Shown in pieces: positions 9,882 through 18,421 of a DNA stretch of 64,000 nucleotides. Position 1 is the stretch's first letter. Each line of letters starts with the position of its first letter. This DNA comes from Casp-actino8 sp964614655 (GTDB lineage Bacteria; Actinomycetota; Acidimicrobiia; Acidimicrobiales; Ilumatobacteraceae), in contig CAZTPF010000007.1 in the NCBI GenBank assembly GCA_964614655.1, positions 1 to 64,000 of the forward strand, read 5' to 3'. Made by a program: the position numbers and the translations under genes. Below the pieces are notes generated by a model. That model made no database searches. It worked only from the letters and a program-made list of their open reading frames with translations, and had not been told where the DNA came from.

Positions 9882-11989
9882 GTCGGAACCCTCATGGTGA
9901 CGGTGCCGAGATCCTGGTCGGCATTGGCGATCTGAACGAGGACGACGGTGTCGGCGTAGCCCTCGAGGGAGAACGTCAAGGTCCACCACCCCGAGGTCAC
10001 GTTCTCCAGTCGGAAGGCGCCGTTCGGATCGGTCGACAGCGTGCTGAGTGCGAGATCGCCACTGGTCGCCACGATCGTGACACCGGGAAGCGCCGTCGTC
10101 GTGGCGTTCTTCACCAGTCCGGTCACCACGCTCAGCGAGCGGTCGAGTGAGATGTTGACGGTGGAGGCTCCCGATGTCGTGGTCAGACGGACGGCGACCG
10201 TTTCGGTCTGGTAGCCCTCTTTGCTGAACGTCAGGACGTAGTTGCCGGGCGCCGGCAGACCGGCGAGCGAGTATTCACCTCCGGCGTCCACCGAGATCGT
10301 CTGGCCCACGATCGCGCCGTTGCTCGCCGTGATCGACACTCCACCGAGTGCCGCGCCGGACCCGTCGGTCACGGCCCCACGAACCACGCCGGTTCCGCGA
10401 CTCATCACGATGCTGTTCGGAAGAACGATGGACTCACCGGGCCCGACCTTGACGGTCAGGGTCTGCGTTCCGTATCCCTCGAGGGAGATCTGCACGAGGT
10501 AGGTGGCCGGAGAGCGCAACTCACCGAGGACGAACACGCCCACGTCCTCTCCTGTCGTCGGCGTGGTGGACGTGATGGTGTCGGCTCCGGCCGTCGCGGT
10601 GATCGAGGCGCCGCCGAGTGGCGTACCGCCCTGATCGACGACGAGACCGGTGATCGAACCCGGTCCGGCCTGCAACTTGACCGTCGGGATGGCGAGTGTT
10701 TCGCCGGCCGACACTTCTTGGAAGAGTTGGATCGGTTCGAAGCCGGGCGCCGTGAACGAGAGGCGGAATCGTCCCGGTGACGGCAAGTCGTCGATCTCGA
10801 ATGTTCCGTCGGCGTTCGACGTCGCCGAGACGATCGTGTCACTGGGCGAATCGTCGATCATGAGTCGGGCTTCGATGGTGGCGATCGGAGCGGGTTCGCC
10901 ACCCGAGACGGCACCCTTGATGGTGGCCGTCTCACCGACGACTTCGACGTCGGGTAGTTCGATGGACTCGTCGGAGGGGACGACGCGCTGGTCGAAGGGA
11001 ACCTTCTGGCTCTCGTAGCCGGCTCCCGAGACTTCGAGCTCGTAGCGGCCGGGGGCCAGTCCGGCGAGCAGCACCACGCCGTCGGCGTCGCTCGACCCGG
11101 CGATCGGCGGGCGTCCGCTGTCGATCGGAGTGGCGGTGAGGATCAGTCGTGGGAGCGCCCGACCGTCGGACGCCGCGACGATTCGGGCCGTGATGGAGCC
11201 GATCGACACCGACGGGTCGGGTTTGGCTCCCTCCAGCCAGCTTTCGGCGACGGCCTTCTTGGCCTGCTGTCCGGCAAGGGCGGCGCGGAATCCGGCCGAG
11301 AACACCAGAGCCCAGAGAACGATGATCGACAGCAGAACGACGGCGGTGAGAAGGCCTCGGCTGAGTCGTGGCTTCTGGGTGAAGGTGACGGTCTCGCTCA
11401 GACTGGCCGAACGACTGGCCACGTCGATCTGAATCGCACGCGGGATCGCATTCCCCGACAACGGTCGTTTGCCCTTGGCGTTGACTCTGAACGCCAAGGC
11501 CTGTCCGCCCTCGAGCTGAGCGCGTCGCGGTTCGATCACGTACTTGAGGGCTCGATCGGTGTCGCCGGCCGTGACGCTCACGCCGGTGGGGCGGTTGCCG
11601 CGGTTGGTCGCCGTCACGATGAACGACGTCGAACCCCCGCCGAGGACCACCTTCGGCGCGACCGACACCGAGAGTTCGTCGTGCGGTGCGACCTGAACGT
11701 TGGCGGTCAGGGTTCCGACCTGGCCGTTCTCGTCGTTGATCTCGATCGGCAGTTGATACAGGCCGGCGGGAGTTTCCCGAGGCAGTGTGATCTCGAGTTC
11801 GATGTCGGCTGTCTCGCCAGGGAACAGCGACACGACGAGCGGTCGTGCCGAGTAGTTCTCGGTGGGGATGAGACCGGGTCGAGCGTGCACTTCTTTGATG
11901 GTCTCTTCGTCGTTCTGCACCTGCACGACGATCTCGAAGGGCACTCCGACGAACGCGTTGTACTGCTGGGTGGTGAGCCGAGCTCTCAT
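9878..11989 (-). CDS. Ig-like / TM / carboxypeptidase-regulatory-repeat membrane protein, paralogue 1
   Basis: A 703-residue protein built like its two downstream neighbours. It has two N-terminal Ig-like domains (about 1-105 and 106-205; LFPGETADIELEITLP is the landmark strand), basic KPRLSRG, one membrane segment at about 212-233, a linker (AGQQAKKAVAESWLEGAKP), then about five carboxypeptidase-regulatory-like repeats. No signal peptide is visible, so an N-inside topology is predicted from the basic flank. The ATG overlaps the stop of the DUF4255 gene (ATGA), which ties its expression to the cap protein of the particle. The family of the N-terminal part resembles CARDB/NEW3-type additive Ig domains. 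The direct fusion of cytoplasmic Ig domains to external repeats is unusual. Confidence 0.85.
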   Translation of the reverse strand: MRARLTTQQYNAFVGVPFEIVVQVQNDEETIKEVHARPGLIPTENYSARPLVVSLFPGETADIELEITLPRETPAGLYQLPIEINDENGQVGTLTANVQVAPHDELSVSVAPKVVLGGGSTSFIVTATNRGNRPTGVSVTAGDTDRALKYVIEPRRAQLEGGQALAFRVNAKGKRPLSGNAIPRAIQIDVASRSASLSETVTFTQKPRLSRGLLTAVVLLSIIVLWALVFSAGFRAALAGQQAKKAVAESWLEGAKPDPSVSIGSITARIVAASDGRALPRLILTATPIDSGRPPIAGSSDADGVVLLAGLAPGRYELEVSGAGYESQKVPFDQRVVPSDESIELPDVEVVGETATIKGAVSGGEPAPIATIEARLMIDDSPSDTIVSATSNADGTFEIDDLPSPGRFRLSFTAPGFEPIQLFQEVSAGETLAIPTVKLQAGPGSITGLVVDQGGTPLGGASITATAGADTITSTTPTTGEDVGVFVLGELRSPATYLVQISLEGYGTQTLTVKVGPGESIVLPNSIVMSRGTGVVRGAVTDGSGAALGGVSITASNGAIVGQTISVDAGGEYSLAGLPAPGNYVLTFSKEGYQTETVAVRLTTTSGASTVNISLDRSLSVVTGLVKNATTTALPGVTIVATSGDLALSTLSTDPNGAFRLENVTSGWWTLTFSLEGYADTVVLVQIANADQDLGTVTMRVPT

Positions 11990-12615
11990 CCGTCGTCACC
12001 GCCGGAGGGAACTTCTTCGACGTACGAACGAACACGCTCGGACTGCCGGGACGGCTGACGAGAGTCGGTCGTCTTGAGACCGATTCCTTCGGTGGGGGGA
12101 CCGGCCAACGTGCCGAAACCCGGATCGACGGGAAGGATCACCTGCAGGTCGAGACCGGGCCGGAACTTTCCGTCGACGGCACCCCAGAAGTCCTTCGAGG
12201 TTCGAGTGTCTCCGGTTCCGATGAGGAGTTCGATGGGTGAGCCGAGCGACGCGAATTCGGGTGGCATCTCGTCCATGTCGAGACGCCGGACGCGAAGCAG
12301 TCCTTGCAGGAGGCGTCCGAGCAGCACGTGCTCGTCGCGCTGGTCGCCGGTCCAGGTCGACACGAAGTAGCTCACGCGAACTCGGGGAAGGGACAGGCGG
12401 CGCGTCTTGGAGTCGCCGTCGCCGACGAGCTCGACTCCGCTGCCGACGCGCTTGTCCTCGCGCCGGATGTCCCACAAGAAGGCGTTGACCGTCGGACGGG
12501 TGATGCCGGTACTCCACTCTCGATCGGGCATGGCGAACGACACCGCGATCTCGCGGCCCAAGGGAACCGTCTTGCGGAGGTGTTGTTCGAGGACGTCGTC
12601 GAGAACGTGGAGCAT
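11986..12615 (-). CDS. DUF4255 (Pvc16/Afp16-type) cap protein of the contractile particle
   Basis: A 209-residue protein beginning MLHVLDDVLEQHLRKTVP and containing VSFAMPDREW and PTVNAFLWDIRRED, the pattern of the Pvc16 N-terminal/DUF4255 family. In PVC and Afp particles the Pvc16 homologue terminates (caps) the end of the tube and sheath. The C-terminal 30 residues (SRQPSRQSERVRSYVEEVPSGG) look like a flexible tail. It follows the zinc-ribbon gene by 6 bases and overlaps the first Ig-TM gene by 4. Function comes from family; the assignment is firm because the rest of the particle genes surround it. Confidence 0.85.
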   Translation of the reverse strand: MLHVLDDVLEQHLRKTVPLGREIAVSFAMPDREWSTGITRPTVNAFLWDIRREDKRVGSGVELVGDGDSKTRRLSLPRVRVSYFVSTWTGDQRDEHVLLGRLLQGLLRVRRLDMDEMPPEFASLGSPIELLIGTGDTRTSKDFWGAVDGKFRPGLDLQVILPVDPGFGTLAGPPTEGIGLKTTDSRQPSRQSERVRSYVEEVPSGGDDG

Positions 12616-12621
12616 CGTCGG

Positions 12622-13059
12622 TCACCAGATCCAGGTCACGAGGTAGTAGATCGCAACGGTGAGCGCCGAGCCGATGATCGAGCCGAAGAAAAGGATCGGC
12701 CAACGTCGAACCTTCTCGGCTGGAACCAGGACCTCTCGGACGACGGAGCGAACCTCGATCTCGTCGGGAACCTCCTCGACGACGGGAACGACGAGGATCG
12801 CTCCGCAACGAAGACAGTTGACGCCGTCTCGGGGATTGAGCTCCCCGCAGTCGGGGCAGGGCAACCACGAACGTTGCGACAGGCCGGCGACTCCGGGATG
12901 CCGCTCGCGCGCCATGTCGGAGTCCTCGTCGACGATTCTGGTGACGCCACGCGAGAAGAAGAGCGGGTAGTCGCAGGCGGCGCAGAAGGCCTGAGACGAT
13001 CTCGCACCTTGCGGATCGTCGTTCTCGGTTCCGCAATTCGGACAAGTGATCCGAGTCAT
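12622..13059 (-). CDS. Double zinc-ribbon, C-terminally anchored membrane protein in the eCIS operon
   Basis: A 145-residue protein. Two zinc ribbons are visible: Cys6/Cys9 with Cys26/Cys29, and Cys68/Cys71 with Cys82/Cys85. After a linker of acidic and hydrophobic residues comes one C-terminal membrane segment (about 120-142, preceded by KVRRW), leaving almost nothing beyond it, so the ribbons should face the cytoplasm as in tail-anchored proteins. The ATG shares one base with the upstream stop (TGATG); a GTG lies directly before it. I do not know a named family. Its position between tail protein I and the cap gene suggests a membrane adaptor for the particle (inference). Confidence 0.75.
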   Translation of the reverse strand: MTRITCPNCGTENDDPQGARSSQAFCAACDYPLFFSRGVTRIVDEDSDMARERHPGVAGLSQRSWLPCPDCGELNPRDGVNCLRCGAILVVPVVEEVPDEIEVRSVVREVLVPAEKVRRWPILFFGSIIGSALTVAIYYLVTWIW

Positions 13060-13577
13060 CACGTCTCCGCCTCCACTGTCGTACCGGCGACGCGAAGTTC
13101 GACGACGCAATGAGCCGGTGTGATCTCTCTCATCAATTTCACCAGGTCGGACGGGGTGCCGTGCGTGATACCGGGCACTGAAACGGTCACACGTCCGTCA
13201 CAGTTCGGAGCTTCGCCGAGGCGATGAATTCCACCGTCCTCGTCGATGTCGATGGGTCCTTCGACGAACGGTTCGATGAGCGTCTGCAAGTGCTCTCGAG
13301 TTCCCTTTCGCAGAATGAGCGCACCAGTGCGCGACAGCAGGTCGCGACGACGTTCGACCGGAAGAGTTTCGGTGTCGGGAGCATCGACGAATCGACCGAG
13401 CCACGACAAGAGATGCTCGGGGGTGACCATCGGATCGGCCAGGAACGGGATCTGGTCGGCGTGCACCTGAACCGATTCGGCGACCTCCTCGAGAATTCCG
13501 AGCAGACCGCACATGACACGGTCGTCCTGCATCGAGATCGGAAGACGGCGGATCAGCCAGCCCGGCTCTCGACTCAT
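13059..13577 (-). CDS. Phage tail protein I-like baseplate component
   Basis: A 172-residue protein with the pattern of the TIGR02242-type tail proteins related to P2 gpI: LRRLP-like start (here LIRRLPISMQ), GLLGILEEVAESVQ, then TPEHLLSWLGRFVDAP and RRRDLLSRTGALILRKGTRE. In contractile tails this protein is part of the baseplate wedge next to the J protein. Here the ATG overlaps the stop of the J gene (ATGA) and its own stop overlaps the next start (TGATG). The shape and gene order fit actinobacterial eCIS loci. Confidence 0.85.
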   Translation of the reverse strand: MSREPGWLIRRLPISMQDDRVMCGLLGILEEVAESVQVHADQIPFLADPMVTPEHLLSWLGRFVDAPDTETLPVERRRDLLSRTGALILRKGTREHLQTLIEPFVEGPIDIDEDGGIHRLGEAPNCDGRVTVSVPGITHGTPSDLVKLMREITPAHCVVELRVAGTTVEAET

Positions 13578-15529
13578 CGGACGACCACCTGAGGACGGAA
13601 CGACAGCGGTAGGGAAAGTTCGGCGAGACGTACGGTGTCGACCCCGCCACCGATCCGCTGGCCGTTGCGGAGGTCGGATTCGAACAAGACGATCTCCTCG
13701 ACCTGCTCGACTCCGGGAACCTCGCCGAGCAGATTGGCGATCGCACCCGACGTGACGTCGAGCCCGAACGGCCAGCCGTCACCTTGTGGGCCGCCGAGGT
13801 GTGGTGACAGATAGGTGGCGATCGCGTCGAGACAGCGCTGGCGCACTGCGGCTGGCGCCCGTCCCGGTTGCACGCGGACCATGGCCGCCACCGAGACGCC
13901 GAGATAGGTCGGCGTGCCGATCTCGAGCGACGTGCCGATCACGCGGCGAGGTTCGAGGTGGTCGCGCAGTGTCGTGTAGAGATCGTCGTCGAGAGCCAGG
14001 TCGTCGATCGTGATCGCGTCGGCGGGCCGGCCGGGATCGGGAACGACCAGAAGACGAGAGGGGCCACCAACTTCGGTTGGCGGGACGCACAGGGAGCGAC
14101 TGACTCGAGGCGACGCCTCTTTGGCCAGTCGTTCGTGATCGCCGGCGGTCACGGCTCGCCCGCCCGAGACCAGAGTGAGCGGAGCGCGAAGCTTGGCGTT
14201 GTCGAGAGTTTCGGGGTCGATGCCGCCGGTGGCCGGCGTGGGGTTCGTCACTCGATCGACGTAAGGGACCGCCGACCGCAAGACGTTGAGAGCTCCGGGT
14301 CCGACGTTGCCGCGTGCGCCGCCACCGCGCCGGTACCCCGACACCCAGACGGCCGCACCAGCGGGCGGGATGGCGCCGTGCTGTGTCCAGGAACCGTCGG
14401 GCTGTCTGATCCGGGGACCGAACGAGATGCGGCCGCTGACGCTGTCCCATGTGTAGTGGCGATCGTCCGGCCCCGAACGCGAGAAGTCGGTCACCTCCGT
14501 CCAGGGTTCGACGACCTCGCCGATACGGAGTTCGACTCGTTCACCATCACGCCGAGGAAGGACGGGTGACGTCTGCACGTCGAACGCTTGTGTCGGCTGA
14601 CCCGACGAGATCCCGATGTATTCGGCACCGTAGGGCTCGGCGTGTTCGGCCGGTGCCGTGCCGCCGATGGCGTGGACGACCACGTCGCGGATGAGCGGTG
14701 ACGTCCGGTAGCCGGCGCCGTCGGGGCCGGGGGCGAGCAGACGCAGACGGAGCCAGAAGGCGCGTTCGCTGCCGACGGTGAGCGGAAGGTGTCCCATCGG
14801 CACGGCCAACTGGATGCTCCCGTCTCGGTTGAGTCCTCCGGTCGAATCGGACTCGAGTCGACACGCGAGCCACCCGTCCGCGGTCCAGACCTCCCAGACC
14901 AGGGGCGGACGCGTGGGATTGACGCCGATTCCCTCCACGTCGGCCGTCACGTCGATACGGATGACGTAGCCGCCGAGAGATTCGCGGAATCCGAGATAGA
15001 ACGCGTCGCCTGGTGCCACCGGATCGGAGGGGAAGACTCGAACGACTTCGTTGGCGAGCACCAAGTCCTGCTGCACGTCGGACGTACGGCCCTCGTCGGG
15101 TTCGCCGCGTCCGTCGCTCGGCGCGGTCCAGGCGAACATTCTCTCGGGCTGAGTGACGAGCAGATCGGAGACCGTGGAGAAGACGATGGGATCGTCGCCG
15201 GACGTCGACACCTCGCTGCCGGCCGGAACGAGAACCGTCTCGTCGGGGACCGTCGAGAACGCGAACGTGACGTCGGCGCGCGCGGCGACCGCCGGGTACG
15301 GACTGACGCCGACCAGATCGAGAAAGCTCGTGTACACGCGATCGGGGACGCGATTCAGTCGATAGAGCGTGAGCTCGGTCATCCAGGCGAACAGCTCGAT
15401 GAGCGCCACGCCCGGATCGGAGACGTTGTGGTTGGTCCACTCGGGAAGGAAGCGCGGAATCATGCGCTTCGCTTCGTCGACCAGATCCTGGAAGCGGCGA
15501 TCGTCGAGATCGGGGCGCGGGAAACTCAC
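13574..15529 (-). CDS. Baseplate J-like assembly protein
   Basis: A 651-residue protein of the putative baseplate assembly family TIGR02243 (Pvc11/12, P2 gpJ type). Landmarks are RMIPRFLPEWTNHNVSDPG and LIELFAWMTELTLYRLNRVP near the N-terminus, an inserted beta-rich middle, then the gpJ core with NPTPATGGIDPETLDNAK, RAVTAGDHERLAKEASPRV and GEVPGVEQVEEIVLF. It forms the baseplate wedge that triggers sheath contraction. The GTG start (VSFPRPDL) overlaps the gp25 stop (GTGA). Only one J gene is present, whereas PVC/Afp clusters have two J-like proteins; the tail protein I gene that follows probably completes the wedge. Confidence 0.9.
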   Translation of the reverse strand: MSFPRPDLDDRRFQDLVDEAKRMIPRFLPEWTNHNVSDPGVALIELFAWMTELTLYRLNRVPDRVYTSFLDLVGVSPYPAVAARADVTFAFSTVPDETVLVPAGSEVSTSGDDPIVFSTVSDLLVTQPERMFAWTAPSDGRGEPDEGRTSDVQQDLVLANEVVRVFPSDPVAPGDAFYLGFRESLGGYVIRIDVTADVEGIGVNPTRPPLVWEVWTADGWLACRLESDSTGGLNRDGSIQLAVPMGHLPLTVGSERAFWLRLRLLAPGPDGAGYRTSPLIRDVVVHAIGGTAPAEHAEPYGAEYIGISSGQPTQAFDVQTSPVLPRRDGERVELRIGEVVEPWTEVTDFSRSGPDDRHYTWDSVSGRISFGPRIRQPDGSWTQHGAIPPAGAAVWVSGYRRGGGARGNVGPGALNVLRSAVPYVDRVTNPTPATGGIDPETLDNAKLRAPLTLVSGGRAVTAGDHERLAKEASPRVSRSLCVPPTEVGGPSRLLVVPDPGRPADAITIDDLALDDDLYTTLRDHLEPRRVIGTSLEIGTPTYLGVSVAAMVRVQPGRAPAAVRQRCLDAIATYLSPHLGGPQGDGWPFGLDVTSGAIANLLGEVPGVEQVEEIVLFESDLRNGQRIGGGVDTVRLAELSLPLSFRPQVVVR

Positions 15530-15927
15530 GATTCATCCTCCGGTGGAATGGTGTAGAAGGGATACACCAGGTTTCGACGGTCGTTGGTGGAACGCACCGT
15601 GTAGTCGATCGAGATCCGCACGGCGCCGTCCATCGAGTCGGGTTCGACGAGAATCTGGTCGACGTCGACGCGCGGCTCCCACATGCGGATCGCCTCCTCG
15701 ACGTACATCTCCATGAGACCCATGGTCGCTTCGTTGATCGGTTCAAACATGAGCTCCCAGATCCGGCAACCGAATCGCGGGCGGAACGGCCGCTCTCCGG
15801 GCGCGGTCGAGATGACCACGGCCATGGAGCGCTCGAGTTCCTCGGTGCCGCCGACCAAGGTCATCGACCCGCGCTCGTCGATTCGTAGGGGGAACGGGAA
15901 GCCGCGACCGACGAAATCATCGGACAT
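15526..15927 (-). CDS. GPW/gp25-family baseplate protein
   Basis: A 133-residue protein with the classic gp25/GPW pattern: GRGFPFPLRID at the start, the EEL motif region, STAPGERPFRPRFGC, and ILVEPDSM. gp25 proteins initiate sheath assembly at the baseplate. The start has a clear ribosome-binding site (AAAGGGGAA eight to nine bases upstream) and follows the spike gene by about 50 bases. Its stop overlaps the start of the J gene. Length is normal for the family. Confidence 0.92.
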   Translation of the reverse strand: MSDDFVGRGFPFPLRIDERGSMTLVGGTEELERSMAVVISTAPGERPFRPRFGCRIWELMFEPINEATMGLMEMYVEEAIRMWEPRVDVDQILVEPDSMDGAVRISIDYTVRSTNDRRNLVYPFYTIPPEDES

Positions 15928-15977
15928 CTCGGTTCCCCTTTCTGATGTGTGCTGTATTCGTCGTCATGTCATCGGTC

Positions 15978-17765
15978 CTAGTTGAGCTTCACCATCGAGC
16001 CCTTGATCTCGGTGATTCCGCCGGACGAGACCTTGGCGGCCGCCGGACTGAGATCGACTTTGGAGCCACCGCCGTCGACGACGGCTCCCGTCGCTCCCTT
16101 GATCGTCACCTTCTGACCTTGCAGGGTGAGGTTCTTGTCGGCCTTGATCGTGATCGCTCCGCCTTTGACGGTGATGGTTCCGTCGCCGGCCAGTTCCAGT
16201 TGAGCGTCGCCGACCACGATCTTGATCTTGGTTCCCTTCTTGGCGTTGAGCTTCACGCCGTCCTTGTCGAACTGAAGGTTCGTTTCGGCCTCGGCGTGTT
16301 GCAAGGCGACCACGGCTTTCGACTTGTCGGTGTCCTCGGTGAACACCAACTTGGCTCCCGAGGCGAGGGTCAGTGAACGCTCGGTGACCTTGTCGCCCTT
16401 GGCCGGTTCGGGAGTGGGGGGAGCGTTCTTCTTGCTCCAGATCCCACCGAGTACGACCGGACTGCGGAAGTCGCCGCCGATGAAGGCCACCAGCACTTCG
16501 TCGCCGACGTCGGGCATCAGGTGGAGGCCTCGTTTGTTGCCGGCTCCCGGCGACACCACCCGGGCCCACGCCGATTCGTCGGCATCGGAGACCGTCGGAA
16601 GTTTGACCTTGACGCGACCGGCCTTCTCCGGATCCTTCACGTTCGTGACCGTTCCGATGGCGAACTGCCGTCGATTGCGGATCGAGCCGCGCTGAGCCGA
16701 CACGAGATGGTCGGCGAGTGAGCCGCCGGCGTGACGACCGCCTTCGAATCGCGAGATCAGCGGTCGGCCGACGCCGAAGACGTGTTCGACGCGCGACACA
16801 ACAAAGGTGCCAGCGAGTTGTTTGCCCGCCCCTTCGATCTCGACGGTCGACCCGGCGTTGATCTTGGGCTGGCCGATGGCTTCGCCGCGGATCGTCAGTT
16901 CACCGGCCGCGAGATCGGCTTGCATCGCCTCGGCGATGGCCTTGGCTTCGTCGGCCGCGGTGACGGGTATGTCGGTGATCGTGGTCGACGCCTTGAGCGC
17001 CTTGGCCTCACCGGCGCGGGTGTCGTTCAACTTGATCTTGAGACCCACCTTGCTGCTCGACACATCGGAGCGTTTGGCGGTCCCCTTGACCGCCTTCTGG
17101 GTCGCCGGATCCCAACCGCGTACGGTGACGTCGTCGACTCGTCCGGCGCCGCTGAAACGGGCCGAGAAGCGTTGCAACGTGGTGCCCCACTTCAGTTTGA
17201 TCGGGCCCTTCAGCGTTCGCTTCGTGAAATGCAAAGTGGTGTCGTCGACCCACCACTCGGCACCCGTTCGCATGGCGAGATCGTCCAGAACGGCGTGGTC
17301 GGAGTCGAGTTGAAGGAAGTAGTCCATCTTCGTGCCGGTGACGGAGCACTTGGCCGAGAGTCCATTGCGTTTGGCGATCTTCCCCACGATGTCGCCGGCC
17401 GTCATCTCCTGGTAGGTGAACGGCGTGAGGCCGTGCGACAGGTTCTGCGAGGCGTCGTAGGCGGTGATCACGAGTTCATGACGATCACCGGCCCCTTGTT
17501 CGGCGCCGATTGCGGCGACCTTGCCCTTGAAGACCACCACGTCGGATCCCTTGTCGTCCGGGAAGGCGATCTCGACCTTGCCCCCGATCTTGGCGAACGA
17601 GCCTTCGAGGAGATCGAAGAAGGGATCGTGATATCTCAGGGTCGCCTGGGCCGGCGCTGCGGTCTCGAGCACGATTCGCGCGTCGACGAGCGCGTCGGCC
17701 TTGGCGCCGGACACGGGCGATCCGTCGATCGACACCTTCGGAATGGACAGGTCGATGTCGGACAT
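15978..17765 (-). CDS. VgrG/gpD-gp5-like central spike protein
   Basis: A 595-residue spike protein (Pvc8/Afp8 type). Residues about 1-350 are the phage gpD-like domains with KADALVDARIVLETAAPAQ and the tube-hub fold. An OB fold follows (about 367-450; GTVTNVKDPEKAGRVKVKLP, SPGAGNKRGLHLMPDVGDEV). The C-terminus is a beta-helix needle with a regular pattern of alternating charged and glycine residues (KGGAITIKADKNLTLQGQKV). It trimerises below the tube and carries a PAAR-like tip; the candidate tip gene is at 4-303. The start shares a base with the LysM gene stop (TGATG). No extra effector domain is fused to it. Confidence 0.92.
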   Translation of the reverse strand: MSDIDLSIPKVSIDGSPVSGAKADALVDARIVLETAAPAQATLRYHDPFFDLLEGSFAKIGGKVEIAFPDDKGSDVVVFKGKVAAIGAEQGAGDRHELVITAYDASQNLSHGLTPFTYQEMTAGDIVGKIAKRNGLSAKCSVTGTKMDYFLQLDSDHAVLDDLAMRTGAEWWVDDTTLHFTKRTLKGPIKLKWGTTLQRFSARFSGAGRVDDVTVRGWDPATQKAVKGTAKRSDVSSSKVGLKIKLNDTRAGEAKALKASTTITDIPVTAADEAKAIAEAMQADLAAGELTIRGEAIGQPKINAGSTVEIEGAGKQLAGTFVVSRVEHVFGVGRPLISRFEGGRHAGGSLADHLVSAQRGSIRNRRQFAIGTVTNVKDPEKAGRVKVKLPTVSDADESAWARVVSPGAGNKRGLHLMPDVGDEVLVAFIGGDFRSPVVLGGIWSKKNAPPTPEPAKGDKVTERSLTLASGAKLVFTEDTDKSKAVVALQHAEAETNLQFDKDGVKLNAKKGTKIKIVVGDAQLELAGDGTITVKGGAITIKADKNLTLQGQKVTIKGATGAVVDGGGSKVDLSPAAAKVSSGGITEIKGSMVKLN

Positions 17766-18418
17766 CAGGTGTCACCTTCGGGAATCATGATGATCTGGCC
17801 CGGACGAAGAGCCAAAGGGTCGTCGATTCCGTTGGCATCGGCGATGGAGCGCCAGCGACCGGCGTCCCCGTAGATGTCGTCGGCGACGGTGTCGAGGTAC
17901 TGGCCCGACTCGAGTCGGCGGATCTGACCGGGGTTCGGTGTACCCGACGTCGGATTCTGGGGTGGGAGATTGCCCTCGTCCTCGAACTGCTGGAACGACA
18001 TCGAGACCTCGGCACGCAACGGTTCGCCGGCCGCCGAGAAATACGTGAAATTGAGATCGAAGCTCGTGATCACCGCTTTGTAGGAGCGCATTTTCCCCCA
18101 GTGGAACTGCACCCACGGAGGACGCGTCATGTTGCGATCCTCCTTGGTCCCCTTGATCTTCTTGTCGGTCATCGTGAGTTTGAAGAGTTCGTCGGTGATC
18201 TTGGTGACCGGCTTGCCGCTCGCCGACGAGTCGAACATCGCCGTCAAGGAGAACTCGATGGATCCACCGCTGTTGAACTGGAGTTGAGGCGCGTTGGAAC
18301 CGGGCGTGTCGTTGGCACTCCAGGAATTGCGCTTGGAGAACTTGAGTTCGTTCGGGTTGAACATGAACTCGATCTTCTTCTTGGTCTCGGTCATGAGATA
18401 GGCCTTCTGGATCGCCAT
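17765..18418 (-). CDS. LysM-containing tube-spike adaptor (Pvc7/Afp7 type)
   Basis: A 217-residue protein. The first 150 residues show the CIS tube/adaptor pattern (MFNPNELKFSKRNSWS, VQFHWGKMRSYKAVITSFD, MSFQQFEDE). Residues about 168-214 are a LysM domain (YLDTVADDIYGDAGRWRSIA, LRPGQIIMIPEGD). In contractile particles this protein sits between inner tube and spike; LysM there is structural rather than peptidoglycan-seeking. It starts 3 bases after the stop of the 1038-residue disordered protein and overlaps the spike gene by one base. Confidence 0.9.
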   Translation of the reverse strand: MAIQKAYLMTETKKKIEFMFNPNELKFSKRNSWSANDTPGSNAPQLQFNSGGSIEFSLTAMFDSSASGKPVTKITDELFKLTMTDKKIKGTKEDRNMTRPPWVQFHWGKMRSYKAVITSFDLNFTYFSAAGEPLRAEVSMSFQQFEDEGNLPPQNPTSGTPNPGQIRRLESGQYLDTVADDIYGDAGRWRSIADANGIDDPLALRPGQIIMIPEGDT

Positions 18419-18421
18419 CGG

